A stretch of DNA of 64,000 nucleotides from Mastigias papua (lineage: Eukaryota > Cnidaria > Scyphozoa > Rhizostomeae > Mastigiidae), in contig OZ025283.1 in NCBI GenBank assembly GCA_964019165.1, positions 3,169,501 through 3,233,500 on the forward strand, written 5' to 3'. The notes below the pieces were generated by a model that worked only from the letters and a program-made list of their open reading frames with translations, was not told the DNA's origin and did not search any database. A program made the position numbers and the translations under genes. Below are positions 9,933 through 21,662 of this stretch, one piece after another. Each line of letters begins with the position of its first letter. Within the stretch, counting starts at the first letter, position 1.

Positions 9933-12900
9933 TTTTGGACATTCTTTTTCATCTTCTAAAAGCATATTTGATTATGAAGAATACTGTTCAGTGAGCTTGG
10001 GACTGGAAGGTGGGGCTCCAGGGATGAAGTCTACACAATACACATGCATGTTATCCAACACTACTTGACCAACAAAAATAATGTTATCATGTGCAGAATG
10101 ATTTATGGAAATCATTAATGGTGTCTATAATAAATCATCTCAGCAAGGCACAGATCTGGTTTGCCAGGAAAAGAATATTTAGCATAAAAGTACCTACATA
10201 CAGATTCTACTAAAATAACACTAAAATATATAGTGAACACATATATTAGAATGTTGTAAATAAACAGTGGTAGACTGTTGTTAGTACATAGGCAATTAGT
10301 AAAGTACTCTACTAAATAACGCCTCGTGAATATGTTACTTAAGTGTGTTGAATACAAAGCTAATTTAGAATACACTATCACTGCAAATATATCAGGAAGG
10401 AACTACTGGAAAACGCACTGTACTATACACCATATTATCAGCGAACTCGTAGATAAAATATCCGTATAAGGCTTGGCACTTTTATATATGAATACCCCAG
10501 TGATTTAGAATACAAAGTGTACTACTGGGATTAACCAAGTCATCAGCTATGGAGACTTGAGAGTAATATGTAATACCCGTCAAAGGTTTAGAGAGAATAC
10601 ACGCAGCTCTTTACTCAAAATACTGAAAGAAAACCAAACGGGAAAGAGAGCTATTACACTCCACTAATGTAAGGAATAAGTTGAACAACATCTTAGCCCC
10701 AGCCTACAATAAGTGCATGGTAAAACCCAACATCTAAGTAGAAGTGACTGACAACGTCTGAAACGTAAACAAAGCAGCCTAACCTTTCAGAAATTTCGCC
10801 CTCACACTCTCGAACAAATACAAAGTAATACAGACCTCTAAAACATCCTAGTATATCAGTAAATAATACAGTAATCGTCTCCTGACTATCATACCGAAAC
10901 TTCTGCAGTAAGAACACGATAATTTAGAGGCGAAAATCAAGCTAACATGAAAGGAACTGGCATGATCATATGACCCCGAGGCAATGTTAGTGGAATCTCC
11001 ATCAAAACATCGCATTAAATCTCGTCAAGTTGGGAAAGTAGCGATCATTCTACACACAAGATCCCTGCAACACTATATTGATACCTGGTACATGAAATAA
11101 ATCACTTACCTTGTATAAAAGTGATGAAACTCTACTACAACGTGCTAAACATCCATCCTCTCAGTAAACACGCCCTCAACTGCAAACTTGCGGTCTTGTG
11201 TAAATGCTATTGTTCGCAAACAAAGGATAAGAGGTTTCTGCGATCGTGAGATGAACTTGGGAATCCCCTCGCATTTCTCTGTACAACCTACAAACAAAAT
11301 AAAGACTGTAACCAGTTAAGGATACCCGAACGCCATAGGTATAATATGGAGAACAGCAAAAAAATTAAAATATACAAACTTTGGACGTTTCTCTACAAAC
11401 ACATTTAGATATTTAGTGACTACTGGCAACGACAATGAAACACATGGAGCAGTTACTTCCTCCATTGAACTGAGGGGGAATGCAAACCCCTTACAACAGT
11501 TCTATTACCAATACGAATTTAAACTCTTAACAGAAAGTCACAGAGAAGCCTAATAAACACTTAGGGCCAACAAAATCAAGCAGTGCACAAAGTCAGCATT
11601 CAATGTACCACAAATTCCCCAGCAATCATAACGATTCCCTATCTCATCTACGCACGCATTTAAACCAAGGAATAAATAGCAATCTACCAAAGAATACAAC
11701 AGTAACCATATCGCAAGTATTTCATGACAATATTATACAAAACGACGACAATCTACAGAATAACATCAATCTGATCCGAGAGGAAGTGTCATGGCGAAAT
11801 ACCCCCGAGGGAAGATCTTTGAATCTCGTTCAAATCGCTGAAGTAAAGTGTACAGACAACAATACAAAAAGTATAAATTGGATAGAGAAAGTATGGTCAA
11901 AGATACATGACAATTTCTAATGACAAAGGTGACTCACCTGGTAACTGTACGTGCAAACTTTCCATTAGGTCAAAGGGCAGAATAGATCTCCTCAAGAACC
12001 TCCATGAACTGAAAGTTACACAATCGCTACCCTTCCTAATACAAGCACACGTCAAAATCAACTAATACATAGACTCTAATCTAAGAGGGGAAAGAATAGT
12101 AAGCATCTTGATTATGATCTATCACTTTTTAGCTGGGAAAGGACGTTGGTTTAGCTAGCAGAATCAAACTGCTTGGAGAGGAACTGTCATGGCGACAATA
12201 AGTCCGAGGCAAGGTGTTGGAATGTGGCTGAAAACATCGACACAAATAGCCGAGAACAGTAGAAAACTCGCACAATCGATAAAGCATAAACATTTAGAGT
12301 TAAACAAAACAGTTTAGAAGGAAAACAGAGGCATACCAGGTAGAACACGCTGACAACTTTTTCCTCTGAATCAAAGGGCAATTTATGATCTCAAAGACAC
12401 TCCCCGAAGAGTAAGCTAACCGCTCGCACCCCGATCTTCTGTTGTAAATAAACGTCAAGCGCAAGCAAAATAGGCAGAATTATAGCACGTAATACAACAG
12501 TAACCTTCTCGTCAATAGTTGATAAGAACATAGCTCGTATAGCGACGGGAATAGGCGATTAGACTCGAACGGATTGGAAGCGAACTGTCATGGCGATAAT
12601 CCCGCTAGAGAGGGTGGTCATGCGATTTCGCTTAAACCATTGAAATATGCAGCTGAAAGTAGGAGGAAATGCAAATATTCGACGAAGAACATGTTGGCAA
12701 ACTCTAATAAAACTCTACTGTACGAAAATAGAGACTCACCTGGAAGCAAGAGGACAAAACTTACCACCACTACCATTGCCAAGAGCGAACGACACAACCT
12801 CTATACCTGTACTGATAGTACTGAGTGTACGTGGTTGCGGACGAAAACAATGGAGAACAAAAGGCGGTAAACAAAGGCCCGCAAAGTCGAAAAAGAGAAA

Positions 12901-13100
12901 TTCGACTATCTTGTAAGCAAAAATATATAAAAATAAAAGCGAAACTATTTGCAAATATAGGGCACAGACAGGACGACGGGAGCACAGTCTAAACCCGATC
13001 CCTATAGGTAAGAGTTCAGGAAAACGGCCAATAGCCAGAAGGGCGGAACGTTTGATCTAGCTCATTTGCATTTTAGGCATCTTAGTATATAGTGAAGTTC
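9933..13100 (-). repeat. Diverged copy C of the foldback body with ~400-bp internal units
   Basis: Successive blocks match copy A at lower identity: 10085-10200 against 7965-8060, 10890-10945 against 8395-8450, 11215-11340 against 8520-8650, 11660-11740 against 8755-8830. The right end (about 13060-13082, CATCTTAGTATATAG) matches the copy B body end at 55207-55224. A unit containing CTGTCATGGCGA recurs near 11785, 12187 and 12587, and AATACAACAGTAAC near 11694 and 12493, a spacing close to 400 bp. Each unit carries a donor-like block ((A/G)CCAGGTGAG or similar on the minus strand). No protein family recognised. Confidence 0.6.
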
Positions 13101-13135
13101 GTGAGCTGTAAACTGTGAGCTGTAAGAACCACTTA

Positions 13136-14027
13136 TGGGTTAACAGACTGGTTCAAAATCAAACAAGGAGTGTGACAAGGTTGCATTTTGTCTTCGCACC
13201 TTTTTAACATTTTTTCTGTAACAATTATGAGGAATGCTCTGGAGAACTTTGATGGAACGGTAGATGTTGGAGGATACAAAATATCCAATCTAAGATATGT
13301 CGATGATATAGTTTTGATTGCCAGCAATATCAATGAACTACAACAGCTGTTAGATTAAGTTAGAGAAGCAAGCGAAAAAGCTGGTTTATTTCTTAATGCC
13401 AAGAAAACTAAGACCATGACGATTCAAATACAACGGGCAATGAATGATGATGAAAATGTTACAATCAATGGAGTGGCTGTGGAAAATGTGAAAGAGTTCA
13501 CTTATCTTGGAGCTGTTTTTACTAACACATACAATGATTCTCTGGAAATAGAAAGAAGAATTGCTATTGCCAAAAACGCCACAGTTGCTCTCAATAAGAT
13601 CTGGAAAGACAGAAGCATTACCTTAAAGACAAAGCTGAGGTTACTGATCTCGTTAGTTTTTCCAATTGCGTCATATGGGTCTGAGTGTCGGGTGCTGAAG
13701 AAGAAAGACAAGAAAAGGGTCAATAGTTTTGAACTGTGGTGCTACAGACAAGTACTTCGTATTAGCAGGACAGACAAGACAACAAATGATGAAGTGCTGA
13801 GAAGAATAACTTGTAAAGACTGGCTGTTGGACATCTTGAACAGAAGGATGCTAAAGGTTATTGGTCATGTGATGAGAAGTGAAAGTCTAGAGAAGAACTT
13901 GCTGACAGGGATGGTCATAGGACACAGAAGAAGAGGCAGACCGAAGACAAAACTGAGTGACAACATCAAATATATTTTGCGGGCTGACGATGGTGCAAGT
14001 GGACAGAAAAGCGTAAGATCAATCTGA
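13136..14027 (+). pseudogene. Non-LTR retrotransposon RT, C-terminal half
   Basis: RT domain B appears as GV*QGCILSS (TGA replaces the usual Arg codon), domain C as RYVDDIVLIAS, then a TAA and the frame 13416-14027 with EFTYLGAVF, the thumb region and the usual C-terminal block ending GHVMRSESLEKNLLTGMV and RRRGRPKTKLSDNIK. This EN-RT tail, with a Gly-Arg-Pro-Lys motif, is the same type as the element at 59-62 kb. 5' truncated right of copy C. Stops at about 13173 and 13356 make it a pseudogene. Confidence 0.85.
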
Positions 14028-14490
14028 ATGGTGGAGGATGGTGGAGAGGTGCATGGCCGCTCAATCATGAACCTACCGTTCTCAACAATGACGAGCTGTA
14101 ACCGTGGTTTGTACTTCTGCTTTGTTTTTTAAATAGTTGCAGCAATACACTCTTTTTATAAGAACACCTACAATTTTGCTGAACCTCACTACTTTTATGT
14201 GTTCATGAATCTTTAGCTTTGCATTATTCTTACGATATTCTCCAAGATATTCTCCAATTTTCAGCGAGTGTCATATTCTTATCAACTCTATTCTTATAAG
14301 AAAAGAATGTATGTGTGTAGTTTTGGTGTTTGTGATTTGGAATCGTGCATTTATGCATGTACCATCTACTAGCACGCTTATTTATTTAAGAGTCTTTTTA
14401 TGGTGTCCTTTCATAGCGACATCCTTGGTTGGATTTCAGGGAAGACTTGTGTAATGGGACACCACGGCCAGCACATATGTTGTTTGTTTT

Positions 14491-16932
14491 CAGGGTGGCC
14501 AACACTCAAAAGAGAATTTTTCCCAGGGGATTTGCTGCCAAATTTCCAGGGTTTTCCAGGGGATTTTCTTCAAAATTTTCACGATTTTTCAGGAGCATCA
14601 AGAATATTTCTCAAAATTCAGAAAATGTTTAGCTTTCAAAACTGAACTGCAGAATAGAACGTTGTGGCTCACAATGTTTCTCACACTCCTGTGCAATGTT
14701 TCATTTTGATGGAGCACATCTGTGGTCAGAAATAAACACTTGAAATGCTTAGAACATGAGAAAAATGAAGATCACTGATGATACAAAAGAATGTGAATGA
14801 CAAAAGGCACTATTGTAGTCACAGTTCAGAAGAAAACTAAGAAGAAATTCAAACAAGACATCCCAAAGTTGCACTAGAACAATTTACAAGAATTTATCTG
14901 TGATGGGAACAAGAAAAAGTATGTCACTGCAGTTATATCATCGCGTTCTTCAGAAAGCACTCCACAGATCATACATGTCTGTCAAGTCACCAGTTCTCTT
15001 TGCTTTATTTGAATGTAAAATCCACAAACATTTGACTCACTTTTCTTCAAATCTGTATTGCTTAATCACATACAAAAAGTGATGAACCATAGAAAACAAA
15101 TAAGTCTTCTCAAAAGTTTTCATACGCAAGCCAGAATAGTCTTCCCATCCACCATGCCAACGTCACCAAAACAATAAATGTGCAAACAGCATGCAGCAGC
15201 ACAGGATACACATATTTTTATGAGAATGCCTAATTTTTCACTGAGTTTCAATATTCTTCATTTGTCTTGGCTTTGAGCCTGAGATTATTCTGACATTATT
15301 CTTAAATATCGAAGGTGTAACAACATCTGAAAATCAAAGGATTATATTAAACTCTTTATTGATGTCTTACTTTATCATAAAGAATAATAAAAGTGGAGCA
15401 GAATAACAAATATGGGATCAGTAGTTAAACACGGTAATATACAAGCAGTACTACAACTCAAATACACAATAATTCTATGCCTTAATGAAACTTGAGCATT
15501 GCATTTTTCTTTACTTATTCTTAAATGTCAGCGATTCTGAGCCTGAATATTGTTATAAACTTTATTCTTATAAAAAAGTGTGTATTGTCTACCATATCTA
15601 GAAGAAAAGATCCATACATATATAGATACCTCAAGCACCTTTACTCTTAAGTGCCTAATTGCCGTCCCTCCCCGCTAATTACGTTTTGAAAATTTTTCCA
15701 ACCACCCCACTCTTATTAGGACACCCCCGGCAATTACTTTTACCATATTTTGCATTGTCACTTGACTATTAGAGTGTGTAGCAATGATCATCCTTAAGAA
15801 CAGAAAACACTACAAACGTGTATCTTCAAAGGCAGAGATATTTCTAAGCATAGCGCAATGTCGGTCAGTTTGACGTGTTCTGAAACCATTTAGTACATAT
15901 GATAGTTCGTGCGATTTACCTATTCTAATACATGATGGAAGACAACAATGAGTCAAGCAGAAGAAACTTTATTCGTCAGTTGGAGAAGTATACATTGGCA
16001 GAGAACCAAAAGCTCAGGGAATGCATTGAAATGTTGTAAAAAAGAATACGATGCTGAAGTGGAATGTTTGAAGGGAAAAACTTGATACGATGCCAAACGC
16101 AAAAGTTTACACCACAGGATATTGGGAATTTATGTTACACTTTCATAGCTACAAAATTGCTCTATTGATATTGATCAAACTAATTTTCCTTTATTGGTTA
16201 CTTATTACACTGAACTATTGAAGCCATTTGTGCTAAGGAAATTTGCTCCTTAAATGGAGAAAGCAAGCCAGCTTAGAGTCCTTTTAAAATCCATTTACTA
16301 ACATGTTTGCACAAATCCAGCCCCCCACTAAGTCTGGCACCCATTATACTGGAAGTTTCCACATAATTCCAACCCCCCCACTAAGTCCGAACCCCCCTGC
16401 TACTTGACTTGTCCAAACAAGTCCAACCCCCCCGTTAAGTCTGACCCCCCGGCACTTAGGCACTAGAGTGGTGAGTAGTGAGGTCACCTTTTAGTGAGAT
16501 TCATTGGCCAAAATCACCTCATCGACTATGTTTTTGAAAAAAATGAGTATCACGTATAGATATGCTTGAACCCATTCACATTACAATCAGCATTTTACTT
16601 CAAATGTCACTTCTGTTATTGGAAAACGAGGCTGCTGGTCACAATACTCTGTTTTTCCCTAACTGCACTTACCTTACAGATCTTCCTCCACTGTGTTATG
16701 GGAATCAAAAATGTAACAACACTGCAAGGCCAAATTGTGATGCGAGGGACATCTGTTTCAGAACAAACCTTTTCAGGGGTAAGTTATACTTTCAGGGTTT
16801 TCCAGGGTATTTTTCCAGGGGCAAAGAAAATCCAGGGTTTTCCAGGGTCTTCCAGGGTATTTGTCCAGGGGCAAAGAAAATCCAGGGTTTTTCAGGGTCT
16901 TCCAGGGTTTCCAGGGTTTGTTGGCCACCCTG
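14491..16932. mobile_element. Candidate hAT-type non-autonomous element
   Basis: Ends are CAGGGTGGCCAAC (14491-14503) and the inverted GTTGGCCACCCTG (16920-16932), matching the known hAT terminal style CAGGGGTGnCCAAC. Next to both ends lie clustered CCAGGG direct repeats (14523-14585 and 16793-16918) in the same orientation. No hAT transposase frame is present. A clean 8-bp target duplication is not visible (TTTGTTTT against GTTTTCCA). Another repeat (15640-16470) is nested inside. Confidence 0.55.
15640..16470. repeat. C-rich MITE-like element nested in the hAT-type element
   Basis: Left end AAGTGCCTAATTGCCG (15650 on) and right end CGGCACTTAGGCACT (16450-16465) are imperfect inverted repeats. 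The right subterminal part holds at least four CCCCCC(C/A)n...TAAGTC units (16320-16455). A short plus-strand frame of 36 codons begins with ATG 15932 (helical, charged) and is followed by TAA; it may be a captured fragment. Function unknown. Confidence 0.45.
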
Positions 16933-17116
16933 GTTTTCCATTCCTCGTATGGTTTTGTTTGCGTTTTTCAATTGGTTTTTACGCCTTAATTGTATTTTTG
17001 AATGGTTTTCTTTTTGTTTGTCAAATTTGTCTTTAGTTATCTTTGCATGGGTGAATGGTGGTTATATCGTGCGTTGTAGACTTCAGGGACCAGCTGGAAG
17101 GCTTTTGTTTGATAAT

Positions 17117-17811
17117 GCCAGTTGAGATCAATCAGTGGCGAGCAACAAGTGAGTGTGTTCTTGTGTCTATTCAAATATTGCCTCCCATTAGTAAAAACAT
17201 TCGGTTATTCCCTACGGTTTCTTATTTTCTCGAGCTTTACTGGTTTTGCTATTCTTTTATTGCAACTTCTATTATTGCCTTACCTTTGGCCTCAATGCTA
17301 CTCTTTGTGGTACGTACCTTGAGGCAGGGCAAGTGCGTTTTCTGCCCCTGCTTATCCATGTGCATCATCTTGTGGAAAAGATACCTTGCAAAGGCGTTCA
17401 ACTCTCTACGAAAAGCCTGGATGCTTTCTTTCAACTATGTTATGATCAGTGCTCAGCAGTAAGACACTTGGCCTTCTGATACGCATATTGTTGCACTCGA
17501 TATGTACTTTTCTATATACTACATACACTATGGCTGCTCTTCAAGACAATTTTACTTAGTGGTGATATAGAAACCAACCCTGGTCCTGATACACTTGACT
17601 TTTGCACCTGGAATTTGACTAGTATTACTGCATATGACTTTTTATGTGTCGCCCTTGTAGAGGCCTATAATTCAGTGTATAAATATGACTTGATTGGAAT
17701 TGTTGAGACACATCTTGAAACCACCTTTAACGAAGCTAGGCTAGCAATAGATGGTTATGCATTTTATAAAAGCAATGATCCACAGAAAACATGGAACAGT
17801 CAAAACAATAA
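17117..17811 (+). pseudogene. LINE ORF2 5' fragment: hydrophobic leader and start of APE endonuclease
   Basis: ATG 17117 opens with MPVEINQWRA, followed in shifting frames by hydrophobic stretches (LLLQLLLLPYLW, about 17260). It then reads LLSGDIETNPGP (about 17548-17583), TWNLTSITAYDFL and YDLIGIVETHLE, the first APE endonuclease motifs (Asn of WNL, Glu of ETHLE). The leader and GDIETNPGP signature are familiar from CR1-like LINEs of cnidarians and other invertebrates. It stops at 17811, before the catalytic Asp/His motifs, and has at least two frameshifts. Truncated, inactive. Confidence 0.7.
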
Positions 17812-18445
17812 CTAACTCACTGACTAACAGTTTATTATTCTACTTAACGTGATGTCTTTTGTAGACTCCTTTTTACTCAGCTTTGTCACTTCCTTTTGAA
17901 GGTAATAGGGGTTCCCACTGATAAGTTTGTAATCTACTGGAATTGAAGCCCTTTACCACCTCCTCTGTTATACATACTTTACTACAGCATGAAACAGCGG
18001 TACCATGTTTTAACCATACTGAAAAGCTTTTTTCATGCTGTAGTGAAGTTCTGTAGTAACAACAGACTTTTCATATATATATACTTTCTGAACGTATTAG
18101 CAGACAGTGAATAATAGGTTTAAAGGTTGGATCAGGATGATACACTTGGTTGGAAGCCCTGCATAAAATAAGAACCAATTAAGAACCAAGACAGCCTCTT
18201 TTTCCATCAAACACCCAATATAGATGAACCTATTCAGGCTGACTTTCACAATTGAAGGTTCACATATGCAGAACAGTAAACAAAACCCACATATAAGAAT
18301 GATATATACAGTTTTAGCAGGATTCAAAATTAGTGAGCAGGGGTACATGCTAATTTAGTAATACAGTCATTCATGTGTATAAAATAGGCATAATTAAATG
18401 AGTATATAATAAAACTGAGGGGATTTCTACAAAGGAAATCTATTA
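17812..18445. other. Spacer with a diverged hairpin repeat
   Basis: 17985-18080 carries ACTACAGCATGAAACAG...TTTTTCATGCTGTAGTG, an inverted-repeat hairpin related to the family at 5549 and 18938. The rest shows no recognised gene. Confidence 0.4.
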
Positions 18446-18653
18446 TGTTAGAAATAGTTAAGAACTTTTTATCTTAGAGACATTGTTCTGCACTTTATTG
18501 TTTTGTTGTTACTTGGTAACTAAGTAATTCTAGAAAGAGGAATCAACTCATATGTTCTATTATGTTGAGATGTAGTTGCATGAATTTTGCATTGAAAAAT
18601 AGCATTCACTAGAGTATTCATTCATCCGAAATCACAGGGTTGGTTTCATGTCA
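18446..18653 (+). repeat. Pao-type LTR, isolated copy
   Basis: TGTTAGAAATAGTTA...CAACA, about 208 bp, matching the 3' LTR at 62820-63033 block by block (AACTTTTTATCTTAGAG, TACTTGGTAACTAA, GAGATGTAGTTGCATGAAT). It begins TG and ends CA as LTRs do. No primer-binding site or pol follows, and I see no 5-bp duplication, so it is a solo or truncated LTR of the family present at 58-63 kb. Confidence 0.7.
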
Positions 18654-18681
18654 ACATGAACTTGCTGTGATTTCCTTGATT

Positions 18682-18885
18682 ATGAGCCAACAAACCATGC
18701 CACCACCACAAGAAGCACAAGTAATGAATAATTACAACAATACAGCATATATCAATCCAGTCATCCAACAACATCCACATGCTCACAATGCCATGAATCA
18801 CATGGCTGCCAATAAGTCTTATAATACTTTCACGCAAGAGCTGAATAGTTTCAATGAGAAATCTAAGAAAACTTTTACAAAATAG
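18682..18885 (+). CDS. Small ORF after the LTR, unknown
   Basis: A 67-codon frame from ATG 18682 begins MSQQTMPPPQEAQ, is rich in Asn/Gln/His in the middle and ends in a Lys-rich tail. No family recognised. Because it starts about 30 bp after an LTR it may be the beginning of a truncated Gag, but no supporting motif is present; it could equally be chance. Confidence 0.25.
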   Translation: MSQQTMPPPQEAQVMNNYNNTAYINPVIQQHPHAHNAMNHMAANKSYNTFTQELNSFNEKSKKTFTK

Positions 18886-18937
18886 TAACATTTTATCAGA
18901 ACTGAACTAACTTATTATACAAATACCATAATGTGAA

Positions 18938-19062
18938 AAGTCTGTTGGTACTACAGATCTTCACTATAGCACGAAAAAGTGGGAACAAAAAATTACTCTG
19001 ACGAAAAAAAGTTTTCAGTATGCTAAAGCAAGATTCCCACTTTTTCGTGCTATAGTGAAATG
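18938..19062. repeat. Hairpin MITE-like element, complete copy
   Basis: A perfect 25-bp inverted repeat, 18961-18985 and 19034-19058, flanks a 48-bp loop. It is preceded by GTCTGTTGGTACTACAGA as at 5549. The arms contain CACGAAAAAGTGG, itself partly palindromic. Confidence 0.75.
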
Positions 19063-19065
19063 CCA

Positions 19066-19515
19066 TAATCCTCGAATTAGCTTCCTGGAGGCTTATTTAG
19101 TTCAAACTTGTAGATGGGGGCTTATACGAGGGGGGCTTAAAAATTGTTATATTGAATACACAGAGAACAAAAGCATGCCGAATTTTGACCAAAAACCTGT
19201 GTGAACATCTTCTCAAACTTGTTTTACATAGATAACTCATTTTGAAAACTGCCTCATACATTTCAGTTGTAAATTTGTGTGAAACTTTGTTCTCATGTAC
19301 TATATATATAAAGTATGTGTGGTTTTTCTCAATAAAGCTCTAATGGGGGCAGTTCCAATGTAAAGAATCAACATGATAGCAGTGAGGAGCTTATTAGAGA
19401 GGCTTTAATAAACATTTTATGTTCTAGGGTGGTTGCTAATGTGAGAGGGGCTTATTAAATAATTTTGCTCTAAGGCAGGGGCTAATTCGAGGTGGGCCAA
19501 TGTGAGGATTTACGG
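19066..19515. repeat. MITE-like element with CTCGAATTAG ends
   Basis: Left end AATCCTCGAATTAGCTTCC (19067 on) and right end GGGGCTAATTCGAGGTGGG with AATGTGAGGATTTA (to about 19515) are imperfect inverted repeats. Internal units GGGGCTTAT, GAGGGGCTTATTAAA and GGGGCTAATTCGAGG repeat in one orientation. No coding content. Confidence 0.5.
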
Positions 19516-19759
19516 AAACGAAACGTAGTGTTTTAAAAGTCAAACTGGAACCATAACTGTTAACAGAGATTATTTAAGGGCTGACCTCCACTTAGCCGCC
19601 TGAGCGCACCAACATTACGATCTATTGTAATGCAAATGAGTTATTGCACACCATTCTGTTCACTAGCTGCCGCAATCTCTTTGTCTGAGAGTAGAATGCA
19701 GCTCTACTCTCAGGGGAACAAAGTTGATCGCACCAATCAAATTGCAGTATTGTAGCAAG

Positions 19760-20672
19760 ATGGCGTTGGATTCATACAGCCACAGTGAACCTTTGTACTT
19801 GATATTTTCACTTGCTGATAATGCTGATGATAATGAAGATTATGATGAACTACTAATAAACGAAGTTAGAAGGGATACAAAATGCCGTGCATACAAGGAT
19901 ACCCCAAAGAAGAATGAAGCATGGAAAGCTATTGCTTCTAAACTCGGTAGGCCAGGTAGGTAGGCAGTAAGCCATGTGAGGTCTATTTCGTGTTTTGTTT
20001 TAATTGATTTGAAAGTACTCCCTGCTTAACTACCCAATCCAGTTCTCTCCACACTATTAAAATACTGAAATATGTGTTGGGATTTGGGTTGTATTCTATA
20101 TATGTAAGTACCCACAGACTGATATTGATCTTCAATTTCTTGCTTCTGTAGAATCTGATCTTGGAAAAAGATGCAAAAACGTAAGAGATGCCATGATGAA
20201 GTGCATCAAAAAAGTGATATAACATCAAGATCTGGGTCAGCAGGATCCAAGCCTCCAACATGCAAGGATTTTGAGAGTATGCTGTTTATTAGAGACAATG
20301 TGGCAAACAAAGAAACACACAGTACCTTAATCACAATTGATGCAAAAGACTCCTCTTTTGAACAACCAAACAATGCAGATTCTTTACAGTGACAACCAGC
20401 ATCACCGGCCTTGTCATCAGTATCTTCCTCAAGTGTTACAACTTCTGGAAAACGTAGAAGAAGTGACGATATACCAAAGGAGAGAACAGCTAGATGACAT
20501 GCTTGAAAAATCCTTGGGGAAAACTGAGCAGGCAAATGATGATGCTGACATGCTGTTCTGCAGAGGCCTTGCTGAATCATTAAGGAGGTCAGGTTCAAAG
20601 GAAAATACGATGGCTACGATTGAAATCCAACAAGTTCTGATGAAACATTCACTTGAACCAGATGAGCACTAA
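19760..20672 (+). pseudogene. MADF-BESS partner protein of H2
   Basis: Exon 1, ATG 19760 to 19955, carries an acidic leader and the first half of a MADF domain (LLINEVRRDTKCRAYKD, KKNEAWKAIASKLG). The intron 19956-20151 has GTAGGT and TTCTGTAG borders and is phase 1. Exon 2 continues KRCKNVRDAMMKC. A small frameshift near 20212 then moves to PPTCKDFESMLFIRD, and a second near 20400-20460 leads to a BESS-like C-terminus (DADMLFCRGLAESLRR...IEIQQVLMKH). Same architecture and intron phase as in H1 and H3. Two frameshifts make it defective as read. Confidence 0.75.
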
Positions 20673-20769
20673 GATGCTGACTTTATTGCATTATATATCT
20701 GAATCTTTCAGTACATGTGTATAAAACAAGTTTATTTGAAATATTAAGATCCTACTCAATTAACATTTG

Positions 20770-20936
<167 letters not shown>

Positions 20937-21017
20937 CAGTAGCTAGTGAGTAACCAGGATTTCTCCTTTTTAAGTGCAGACAGAAAGGTTGATATAATGA
21001 AAAACCAGGAGAAAATT

Positions 21018-21450
<433 letters not shown>

Positions 21451-21662
21451 CAAACCCTGATTTCTACCCTGTTGTCCCTGATTCACTTTCAGTACATATA
21501 ACACACTATGCTTATCACTGTGCAATCCTTTGTAAACAAACCTCAGCCTATTTGAGCAACCAGGCCTGATTTAATTTCAAGATGAAAAGTAATTTTTTTA
21601 TTTCCGTTCACAGGTGCTTGTGGCAAGTGACTGATTTAGATCCCGTCTGTTGTTACTCAAAG
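21451..21662. other. H2 internal spacer
   Basis: No gene recognised. CTTTCAGTACAT at about 21487-21498 also occurs near 20707 left of the TA tracts. Confidence 0.35.

Noticed and set aside
11785..12600. CRISPR-like array
   Set aside because: Repeats are ~400 bp apart, degenerate, and no cas genes exist; the context is animal transposon DNA.
7209..13100. A long host gene across the foldback bodies
   Set aside because: Exon-like blocks are very short, stops are frequent, and the whole interval occurs in inverted copy at 55-57.6 kb between the same arms.
17055..17462. Hydrophobic 135-codon frame as a membrane protein gene
   Set aside because: It overlaps the leader of a LINE ORF2 that starts MPVEINQWRA in another frame and joins GDIETNPGP downstream; hydrophobicity is part of that leader.
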